Of a DNA stretch of 64,000 nt, positions 55,851-64,000 are shown one piece after another. The translations under genes and the position numbers were made by a program. The DNA lies in NCBI RefSeq assembly GCF_933775445.1, contig NC_065877.1, positions 27,342,001 through 27,406,000 of the forward strand, given 5' to 3'. The DNA comes from Argentina anserina (lineage: Eukaryota > Streptophyta > Magnoliopsida > Rosales > Rosaceae). The notes under the pieces were generated by a model. That model worked only from the letters and a program-made list of their open reading frames with translations, was not told the origin of the DNA and ran no database searches. Positions within the stretch are counted from its first letter, which is position 1; each line of letters begins with the position of its first letter.

Positions 55851-56608
55851 TAGGGCTGGACTCGGTGTCAACGGTTCGGTTTATGAGCACTAACCGAAAA
55901 CCGACACCGAATCCTCGGTTTCATATTTTTTAAAACCGAAACTGAAAAATATATATATAAACCGCGATTGCGGTTAACCTATAACGCGGTTCAGTTTCGG
56001 TTACAAAACCTAATATCCTTATTGACCTTTTGTACTTGACTAATGAAAATTAAAAGATTAAAAGTGAAGGAGTAAGCTACAAGTTCAATACTTCAATTAA
56101 GTTACATTCACCAAATGAATAATCAAGAACTCAAATATTAACTAAACAAAAACATTGTAGTTCGCTGAAACACAAGTTAACCAAAATACACATTAAATGT
56201 CTTGAGCTTCATCATTAGACGTCCATACTTGTTTTAACATGAGGACTAGTTGACAAAACCCTCAAGCATTACATTAGATCTATGCATGCATGATTGTACA
56301 TATACAAAAATCAAAATCACATATCTCTAGATATATATATTTATTACTAAATATATTCTCGGCATAAGTACCCGATTATATATGTTCACCAAATATAAGT
56401 TATAACGTTAACTCTCAATTCTCGGTTCGGTTCGGTTTTCATCGGTTTTCTGAAAGTATATAACCAATAACTGACACCAACTGCTCGGTTCGGTTCGGTT
56501 TCCAGCACCGACGCAATGATTCCGTCCGGTTTCAGTTTCTCGGTGTCAGTGCGGTTCGGTTATGGCCGTTTTTGGTTTTTTTGGTGTCATAAAGTCCAGT
56601 TCTAGTCC
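55851..56608. repeat. MITE-like repeat rich in CGGTTCGGTT
   Basis: Left end TAGGGCTGGACTCGGTGTCA; reverse of the right end TAGGACTAGAACTGGACTTT with TGACACC following. The interior repeats CGGTTCGGTTT and its complement near both ends. This is a common style of plant hAT-type MITE. No target duplication could be matched, so class is tentative. Confidence 0.5.
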
Positions 56609-56859
56609 TACTGATAGATCTAAGCATTTGTACTTTGGGAATTCGATTAAATCGATTCATTCATAATTAAGTAAAGAAATTGAGGACGAGAAAAAGAGTG
56701 TACTTGAGAAAGAAACTCAGAGATATTAGATTAAGGTTAATAGATTTATACGATTTAGATTTATTTTTCAATAAATCTACGGTTAAAATTTAAAGATATA
56801 TATAATTTTTAATTAAATAATATAATATAATATACGTTTGTATGTACGATATACCATAG

Positions 56860-57016
56860 TATACGGAAAATTTATACCACCTACAGTACCGTATTTTAAT
56901 GTTGATGTGATATAATGTACCATGTACCGTGTACCGAGTATTTAGTATACTAACGTATTTGATATAATTGGTATACGAATTAGTTTAAATGGTTTTATAT
57001 ACCATTGACAGCCCTA
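56860..57016. repeat. Terminal fragment of a second MITE-like element
   Basis: Sequence of GTACCGTATTTT / GTATACGAATTAG words ending ACCATTGACAGCCCTAG, a terminus resembling CTAGGGCTGTCAATGG ends of plant hAT-type MITEs. Its left end may be near 55440 with the previous repeat nested in it; not proven. Confidence 0.35.
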
Positions 57017-57141
57017 GTTCCAAGTGTTCCACTTGGTTTAGCTGCTAGGAATGGGTGTCCCTTAATACCTAAAGGTTTTGTTTTGTAGATTTGAATTTTT
57101 AAAGTTAATGAAAAAATTTGATAGCTTAATGTTTTAGACAG

Positions 57142-57450
57142 GTGAATACCGCTCCAGGTAATACCAGCGCACAGGTTAGCCTTCCTTGGAGACCTCCTCG
57201 GGTTGGTATGATCAAATTAAATGTTGATACTGCTTTTCAATTTTCTTATGGTACTTTTGGCTTGGAAGGTGCTTTGGACATTGTTTGGGAGTGTTCACGT
57301 CTTATTGGGACCGAGTTCAGTCCCCTTTGCATGATGAGCTTCTTGCAATAATGGAGGGTCTGACGATTGAATCTGATTGTCAAGTTCTAGTGGATGCAGT
57401 TCAGGGAGGTACATTAGATCACTCAGAATTTGGCTTTCTTATTGTATGAA
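57142..57450 (+). pseudogene. RNase H-like (RVT_3) relic
   Basis: The frame reads PWRPPRVGMIKLNVDTAF...GTFGLEGALDIVWECSRLIGTEFSPL. A shifted frame continues HDELLAIMEGLTIESDCQVLVDAVQGG. This is the RNase H-fold domain common at the end of plant LINE-type elements and related orphan genes (K-L-N-V-D, G..G, E...L, D...V). Frameshifts and missing parts make it a fragment. Confidence 0.6.
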
Positions 57451-57596
57451 TATGAGACGCCAAAGAACATATACGAAGAGGGCATTACATGTATTTTTTT
57501 TTTCAAAGTATGATTAATTGAACTAAGTTATCTTAGTCTTAGCATAGCTCCACCTCAGAAGATGAGGTTATTAGGTTATAGTATCCGGATTACTAT

Positions 57597-57720
57597 TGTT
57601 GGCATGAGTTATTTGTGTGGTAATAGTTTACTAATAGTTTCTTTGTATCTTGTATATTAACTCTATTTGTAGAGCAAAGTAATACAATTCAAAAATTCCC
57701 AAATCTTGTTCTTCTTAACT
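57597..57720 (+). repeat. 5' LTR of Copia D
   Basis: Starts TGTTGGCATGAG and ends before TGGCATCAGAGC. About 124 bases, very short. Its partner would lie beyond the right edge of the window, so the call rests on the start, the adjacent primer site and the pol sequence downstream. Confidence 0.65.
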
Positions 57721-57732
57721 TGGCATCAGAGC
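57721..57732 (+). promoter_or_regulatory. Primer-binding site of Copia D
   Basis: TGGCATCAGAGC, one base different from the TGGTATCAGAGC complement of initiator tRNA-Met seen (in reverse) in Copia B. Confidence 0.75.
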
Positions 57733-59232
57733 AAAAATCCTTTAGAATTTGGCGTGTTGTTGGATTTCCGGTGCGGTAATATATGAGTTAGTTTGGTTCT
57801 TTTGTGTGTTCGGTGTCCTGCAGTGTATTGGTTCCTTTAGGGTTTATAGTACCATCTCAATTAAGATTGAAGCTTCCGTTGTGAATTTGATTTTTTTTGG
57901 CGTTAGGTTCTTTTGTTTTGATTTCTGATTTGCTCGCCTATAGTTGCTGGTTCTGTGGCGGATTTAAAGAAAGAAAAAAAATTGATTCGTCTCGGTGCCT
58001 TTGCTGGAGACGCATCTTCTTGTTTGATTGACAGTTAATTGTGATCCAACTTCATCCTATTCCAACTTAGCGGTGGAGACTTGGAGTGCTTGTTTAGTTT
58101 TCACATCCTATCCCAAAACATGTAAATTAAAACCAAATTACAATGACAAGGATGAGTAAACAAAAATTGAAACATTCACACTTTAACTCAAAAACATATA
58201 ATCTTAGCACGAGTAGTCATAAACTTTACCTTAAATCGAGAAGATCCAACCGTTAGATCTTTTTGAAATTTGGTCACAAACTAATAGACATAATTTCGAA
58301 CACATCTCCTAAAGAAATCATGATCATTAGAAAACTAAATGATGATGATTTTAGTTGTCGAATTGGATTGACTGCTAATCCAATTCCAGGAATGACGATT
58401 GCCGAGAGGGAGCAGAAAGAGGTCGATTCCTCTTTTCCTCCCTGCCTAGGAAAACTGATCAGATTTCTTTCTTATACTATTGGATAAAAGATTGTGATCA
58501 AAAGTTAAAGAATTGTACGGAGCTTATTAAACCAAGCAAATTTTTTTTTCATCTTTAATTAGGTTTATGCCACATCTTCTGATAATGTGTCTTTAACTTG
58601 GCATGCTTGATTGAGAACTCAGCTTACTCTCAACCACTAACTTCATACTAAAACCGTCAAATAACTCTGAAATTTAGCTAAACTATTTCAAGGCTTTACA
58701 ATAACATATCGTATAGCCCAAGTTATATATTTTCAGGATATTACATTAATTTAATTGCTTTGAATGCATGGTTGTTGTTTGGTTCTTCAAGGCGATCTCC
58801 TTGATTAGAATTAGTCTCCAAATTTGACGGTGTGGAAGTAGTATATTTGTCTTTGAAGAAGAAGATATCAGGTTTTGTACGTAGGTCTCTTTTGTTGTGG
58901 TGGGTTTCTTTGTTGAAGACGTTGGTGGTCACTGATCATTGACTAAATTGGGTCCTTGAAGAAAAACATTTGCTGCATAAGAACGTTGTTGAGTGGATCT
59001 GTGGAAAAGAAGGAAGATGGTACATTTGACTCTTTGTTGCTCTTATTCTAGAGGAGCCACGTCTATGGCTTGTGGGGTTGTGAATATTTAGAATGTGAAC
59101 CGAGGATGAGTTACTGTGGCTCGTGAAGGTATGCTCGTTTAGAAAGTAGCAAATAGCCTTTCTAACTGTAAGGAGTCTCGAGATGAATTCGGTATTGCTT
59201 TACTTGTCTCTGTCTTTATTGGAATTAACACA

Positions 59233-59777
59233 TGAATTGTTGATTCTAGTGCGTATAATTATATGACTTAGGATGACTCATTCTTTGTTAAGTTGTCTTC
59301 TCCATCTATAAAACATGTATCCAATGCCAATGGTGAGTCTTTTCAGATTTTAGAAATTGGGTTGATTCAGATCACACCTTCCATTATTCTTCATAATGGT
59401 CTCTATGTCCATTCTTTGTTTCACCGTCTCTTATCTGTGTCTCAGTGAAACTCACAAAACAAGTTTTATGTTACCTTATATCCAATGTATGTTGTTTTTC
59501 AGGATTTGTGCACTCGGGTAATAATTGGAAAGGGAGAAATGAGAGGGAGATTGTTTCACTTGGATTGCATGTACGCTGGATAGACATCAGAACCACAAGG
59601 TTCAGTTGCTCTAACAGTGAGTTCCGATCAGTTGAATGAAGATTGGTTATGACATCAACGTTTGGGTCATTCATCATTTAGTGTCATGAAGAAGTTCATG
59701 CGCTGTTTATTCTATAGGATAAGTGATTCTAGCCTACATTGTGAGACGTGTGCCATTGCTAAGAGTCACCGATCTAG
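59233..59777 (+). pseudogene. Protease / pre-integrase relic of Copia D
   Basis: Reads IVDSSAYNYMT (active site DSGA altered to DSSA), then KHVSNANGESFQILEIG, LSVSQ-stop, PMYVVFQDLCTR, GEMRGRLFHL and HSSFSVMKKFM...HCETCAIAKSHRS. It parallels Copia B (YVIFQDLLTGELIGRGYLRG, HPSFSVMKKYM) with several stops and a frameshift. Confidence 0.75.
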
Positions 59778-60880
59778 TAAAAATGAAGTACCCAACAATA
59801 AAAATGAAGTACCCAACAATAAAAATAAAGTAAATACATCGAGTAAAAATGAAGTACCCAACAATAAGAAAGAGGATGTTCATCTAAAAAAAGAGAGAGA
59901 CGATTATCTATAGAAATGAGAAAGACGTTCGTCTGAAGAAAAAGAGACGATTGTCTAAAAACAGAGAGAACGTTGAAAAAAGACGATCGTCAAATTCATC
60001 AAAATCATCTAAACGTGGAAAGGTGATGCGTAGAGAAAAGACGATCGCGACGAAGCGATGCACCACCTAGGAGGAACACACAAACGTGGAAAAGGATGTG
60101 CATATACCTAAAATGAGGGATACTAGAGGAATTTAATCAAGTACAGGCGCACGGCCGACACAAGGAACATGGTAGAGCAAGGAGAGCATTCATCTACGTG
60201 AGAACTAGAACATGGGAAAGTGCGAATGTAAAGTGTGCAGGTCATTTTGGAAATTTCCCTTTGGACAAGTGTCCAAAAGAGAAATTTGGGGGCATTCTGG
60301 GAGCAAGAAAATATTAGTACCCAACAATAAAAATGCAGTAAATACATCGAGTAAAGACAGAGTGTGAGTAATTGTTGTGGTGAAATGATTACGACAATGA
60401 AGGTAACGATGAAGGAGGTAATTGATTGAGACTTGAATGACAATCATAATTCAGTCATTTGTAATTACTAATAAATGCTCAGTGTGAAACTGACACATTA
60501 AGGAGACATAAATGTTGTAACCAATGGTAGAATGAATGAGCATTGATGGAAAACAAACATAAGTGCACATGAATGTCTCAATTAATGGTGATCATAAAAA
60601 CTATTTAGTGACAAAGGAAGAGCTCCACTATATAAAGGAGGGGATAGACAAGAGGTAAGACAACTAATTCTGATTACTTGAATTGAGAACATCTAAGATA
60701 AAAACTGACTTTGGCATCTGAGGGTTTTCTGCAGGTACTCCCCCCCCCTCCCCCCTCTTACCAAAAGACGATTGTCCAAATCGAGCGAAGAGCAAGAAAA
60801 ATGACAATCCACGTCAGTTCTTGTCCACGAGTACTAAATTTGATGAGACAAACGCCTACTAGGAATTTTTCGTCACCAAC
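59778..60880. mobile_element. Unclassified insertion in Copia D integrase (LTR-like)
   Basis: Interrupts the integrase between AKSHRS and VLLKTKDAV. GTACCCAACAATAAAAATG or a close variant occurs at 59788, 59809, 59854 and 60317. The right part has CTATATAAAGGAGG, CATCTGAGGGTTTTCTGCAG and a C-run, and ends near CGTCACCAACA, which recalls Tat-type Gypsy LTRs. No duplication was matched, and some integrase sequence (about 70 residues) is missing at the site. Confidence 0.5.
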
Positions 60881-60889
60881 AGTGACTTA

Positions 60890-61110
60890 GGTCGTTTTGC
60901 TGAAAACAAAAGATGCAGTTTTTTCTGCCTTTACAGCTTTCCATAGTCTTATCCGTACCCAATATGATGCTTGTGTTAAGACATTCCGGTCTGATAATGT
61001 AGGGAAATTTGTTAACCATTGGTTTCATGATTATTTTCAATCCCATGGAATTATTCATCAAATCACTTGTCCACAAACACCAGAACAAAATGGGGTTTTC
61101 ATCTATTAGA
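60890..61110 (+). pseudogene. Integrase core relic of Copia D
   Basis: Reads VLLKTKDAVFSAFTAFHSLI, then RSDNVGKFVNHWFHDYFQSH and GIIHQITCPQTPEQNG before a frameshift. The DDE aspartate-containing SDNVG and the PEQNG block are recognisable. Confidence 0.75.
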
Positions 61111-61299
61111 CATGGGTCGTGCTCTCTTTCTTAGAGTTAATATGCCCAGATATCTATGGGGGAAACTGTGTTATGTGTCTCTCAGCTTATTAATTGTCTC
61201 CCATAATCCTCTCTTAAGGGTCGTATTCCATTTAATGAGTTATCTAGTTATGTCTCAATTTCAACTCTCAATACAGTTTATGCCCCTGCCTTTCATTGT

Positions 61300-61800
61300 G
61301 TAGCCTATGCTCATCTGTATAAGAACCAACATTCCAAATTAGATGCTAGAGCTCTTAAATATGTCTTTGTCGGATACGGGACTCATAAAGGTTATAAGTG
61401 TTATCATCCTCCCTCCCAACAGTTTTATATCACAATGGATGTTACTTTCAATGAGGATACATGTTATTTTTCATCTACTGCGACTCTTAGTCAATGGGAG
61501 AAGAGTGTTTACTTTGAAGATCAGTACAGTGCAGTGACCGAAAGGAGTTTTGAAATTGTTCGTCCATTTGAGGATCATTCTATTGAACCACCACAACAGT
61601 CAGTTTTGGAAACTCTTGACATATCGACTGGGTTTGTTCGACCGAACATAAAGACTTTGATCAGTCGAAATGAGAGCATCAACCCGTCGATAGTGCACCA
61701 ACAAAAGATGTACAAGCTACTTCTGCCACTCCCATCTCTCTCTCTCCATCAGTGGTCTCTCATGTCCATCCTTCGCTTGAGGTAAGTAATGATTACTCTT
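61300..61800 (+). pseudogene. Integrase C-end / linker relic of Copia D
   Basis: Sequence equivalent to SKLDARALKYVFVGYGTHKGY, then KCYHPPSQQFYITMDVTFNED, spread over frames 61343 and 61435, parallel to the linker of Copia B. Confidence 0.72.
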
Positions 61801-62154
61801 TAACCAAAAATTATTCTTTGCCTAATAGTATCGCTTCTTTAAATGGTCTTACACAGGTTGAAATATCATCATAGTCATGTTCTACTCCTTCCTCATTTGT
61901 TAATCCTTCTATGTCAGCTGGTAATGTTCCCACCAAAACCTTATCCAATTGTTCAACTCGTGGTCAACCTCCAAAACAATATGAACCTACTCTAAGTGCT
62001 AAGGTTAAATATCTTATTTCTAATTATGTGCCAGCCCATAAAATGTCTAAACTGTATGTGGCCGTTGTAAATCAATTATCTACTGTGTCTCTTCCTAGTA
62101 AAGTACAAGACGCCATGATGGATGAAGAGTGGATGAAGCAATGACGATTGAGAT

Positions 62155-62746
62155 TAGAGGTGGCAAGTGGGCTGAAAAGCCCAACCTCGGCACATGCCCG
62201 GCCCGTTAAAAATAGACCTGAGCCCATTAGCGGCCCAGCCCGTCCCGAGCCCATTATTGTAATGGGCCGAGAAATTTTAGCCCATGAGCCTGAGCCCGTT
62301 TTGGGCCCGGCACAACCCGGTCACAATAAGTTCATGGGTCGGCCCGTAAACACATAATTTTATATTATTTATATAAATATTTAAACAATTATAATAATGA
62401 TAATTGAATATTAAATCTTTCAAATATAAACCTCTTGATTATTTTATTATTTTAATTATATTATGTCTCAAATATCATTAAAGTAGTGATAAAAATCCTA
62501 GTTTTGACATATGTAACGTTTTAAAAATAAGATTATCAAATGTGTTCTAACTATTATAAATATTTATATAAAAAAATTCTAATTACATAATATTTTTATG
62601 TTAATTGTGTCTTATAATCCTAATGGGTCGAGCCAGCCCGCTTCTTGGTCTTGCACAGGCCTGATCCCGACCCGACATGAGATTGGGCAGTGGGCCGGGT
62701 TGGGCTTAATATTTATGATATTGGACCGGCTCGTTTGCCACCTCTA
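62155..62746. mobile_element. hAT-type MITE in Copia D
   Basis: Perfect 12-base terminal inverted repeats TAGAGGTGGCAA ... TTGCCACCTCTA, flanked by ATTGAGAT (62147-62154) and GTTGAGAT (62747-62754), an 8-bp duplication with one mismatch. GC-rich arms (GGCCCGGC, GAGCCCATTA words) surround an AT-rich centre. It splits the Copia D polymerase just before [12 protein letters not shown]. Confidence 0.88.
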
Positions 62747-64000
62747 GTTGAGATGGATGCTCTTGAAAATAATAAGTGGGAGTTAGTGTCATTAACACCG
62801 GAAAGAAAACCATTGGTTGTAGGTGGGTGTATACAATGAAGCATAATTCAAATGGTTCAGTAGACAGGTACAAGGCAAGATTAGTGGCTAAAGTCTATAC
62901 TCAGAAATATGGAGTGGATTGATGAGACATTTGCACCTGTGGCAAAAATCACACAATTTGGGTACTTCTTTCATTAGCTATGAATCTTGATTGGCCACTA
63001 CAATAGTTTGATGTTAAGAATGCATTCTTGTATAATATAATGATCTGCATGAAGAGGCTTATATGGATTTGCTTCATGGATATGCAACTTCCACTGGAGA
63101 ACAAGTGGTTTGCAAATTGAAGAAGTCTCTTTATGGTTTGAAACAGTCTCTAAGAGCTTGGTTTGGCCGGTTCACCAAGTTCATGAAAAAAATCGGATAC
63201 CATCAAAGCAATTTAAATCACACTCTGTTTTTAAAACATCGTTATGGTAAAGTTATTGCCTTGATTATTTATGTTGATGATACGGTTGTGACATGTGATA
63301 ACATTGAGGAGATACAAAATTTGCAAGGTCAGTTATCTTCTAAATTTGAGATGAAAGATTTAGGTAGTTTGAAATATTTTTTGAGAATTGAAGTTGCTTG
63401 TGGGAAAGACTGTATTATGTTGAGTCAAAGGAAGTATGTACTAGACTTGTTGGAGGAGACATGTATGCTTGAGTGTAAAGCTGCATATACTCTTATTGAG
63501 CAAAATCATCGATTAACAGAGTATGTGGACCAGGTACCAACGAATAAAGCAAGATATCAGATATTAGTTGGTCGGTTATTTATTTGTCTCACACTAGACC
63601 TGATCTAGCCTATGTAGCTAGTGTGGTGAGCCAGTATATGCATAATCCTAGTGAGGTTGATATGGATGATGTATTTCGTATCTTGAAATATTTGAAGTCT
63701 GATCCTGGAAAAAGGATTATTTTTTTCTTAAAACTATCACTTAGATGTTTTCGGTTACACTGATGTAGACTGGGCAAGTAATATTACACACCGTAGGTTT
63801 ACTTTGGGTTATTTTACATTATTTAGTGGTAACTTAGTCACTTGGAAGAGTAAGAAGTAGAAGGTTGTGGCTCGTTCTAGTGTAGAAGCAGAGTATAGAG
63901 GAACACGAGGCCTTTGTGAGATGTTGTGGTTGAGGAACTTGTTAAGAGACTTGGGATTCAAGTAGAGAAAAGCTATGACACTTTATTGTGATAATAAGGC
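62747..64000 (+). pseudogene. Reverse transcriptase and RNase H relic of Copia D
   Basis: Traces [31 protein letters not shown], then a 181-codon frame (63063-63608) with SLYGLKQSLRAWFGRF and the catalytic IIYVDDTVV. RNase H traces (FGYTDVDWASNI, GNLVTWKSKK-stop-KVVARSSVEAEYRG, LYCDNKA) run to the window edge. Several stops and frameshifts prevent translation. Confidence 0.82.

Larger units (their letters stand above)
57597..64000 (+). mobile_element. Decayed Copia retrotransposon D, runs off the window
   Basis: A short LTR with an adjacent primer site, a protease-integrase relic at 59233-59770, integrase at 60895-61110, linker at 61340-61540 and reverse transcriptase-RNase H from 62747 to the right edge. 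Domains match Copia B at most positions, so both belong to the same lineage. The frame is broken many times, an unrelated insertion occupies about 59778-60880 and a hAT MITE 62155-62746. The 3' LTR is not in the window. Confidence 0.8.

Noticed and set aside
1..64000. tRNA, rRNA or organellar insertions
   Set aside because: No cloverleaf with standard A/B boxes and no rRNA or plastid-like stretch was noticed by eye; a tRNAscan or organelle BLAST could still find one.

Overview
The window is plant nuclear DNA, almost certainly from a eudicot. It is AT-rich, its genes have short GT-AG introns, its gene families are plant-specific (plastid acyl carrier protein, phytocyanin, DRM1/ARP dormancy-auxin protein), and it is dominated by nested transposable elements. 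The repeat style made me think of Rosaceae, but that is only an impression. There is no prokaryotic, organellar or CRISPR content.

Only four intact-looking multi-exon host genes are present: a phytocyanin lacking most copper ligands (9437-10027, +), plastid acyl carrier protein ACP (20552-23089, +), DRM1/auxin-repressed protein (29366-29996, -) and a single-J-domain DnaJ protein (52063-54552, -). Two further host-derived loci are damaged. One is an intronless processed retrocopy of the NEDD8-conjugating enzyme RCE1/UBC12 (3340-4154, +), with a 13-bp target duplication and a poly(A) tail that was later split by a transposon. The other is a tandem phytocyanin pseudogene (18094-18290, +), separated from its own promoter by a 7-kb Copia insertion.

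Layout: 1-3300 sparse DNA with one MITE-like repeat; 3327-5254 the retrocopy plus a nested long-TIR element; about 5248-8871 a probable non-autonomous Helitron; 9.3-18.3 kb the phytocyanin tandem pair with Copia element A (11017-18040, TSD ACTGC), which itself carries a fold-back Mutator-like element (TSD TTATAACAA); 19.1-20.0 kb two direct copies of an unclassified LTR-like repeat; 20.4-23.1 kb ACP, whose third intron is swollen by a 100-bp tandem duplication and a hAT-type MITE; 23302-28058 Copia element B on the minus strand (TSD ATATG); 29.4-30.2 kb DRM1; 30741-34284 a hAT relic holding a solo LTR; 34817-38170 a decayed short-LTR Copia element C (TSD TAACT); 38251-39249 a TIR element; 39537-41541 a solo LTR; 44686-49860 a three-level nest (LTR-like repeat, solo LTR, solo LTR); 52-54.6 kb the DnaJ gene; 55-57.5 kb MITEs and an RNase H-like relic; 57597 to the right edge a decayed Copia element D, split by a hAT MITE and another insertion.

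The genes show no functional linkage. The main content is a datable stratigraphy of insertions: many boundaries are fixed by target-site duplications read directly from the sequence. I found no convincing new enzymatic or defence system. The strongest unusual observations are the UBC12 retrocopy with its split poly(A) tail, the promoter/coding split of the phytocyanin duplicate, the in-frame reverse-transcriptase duplication in Copia B, and the nested solo LTRs. All splice models and family names come from reading the sequence and from remembered family features; no database search was run.
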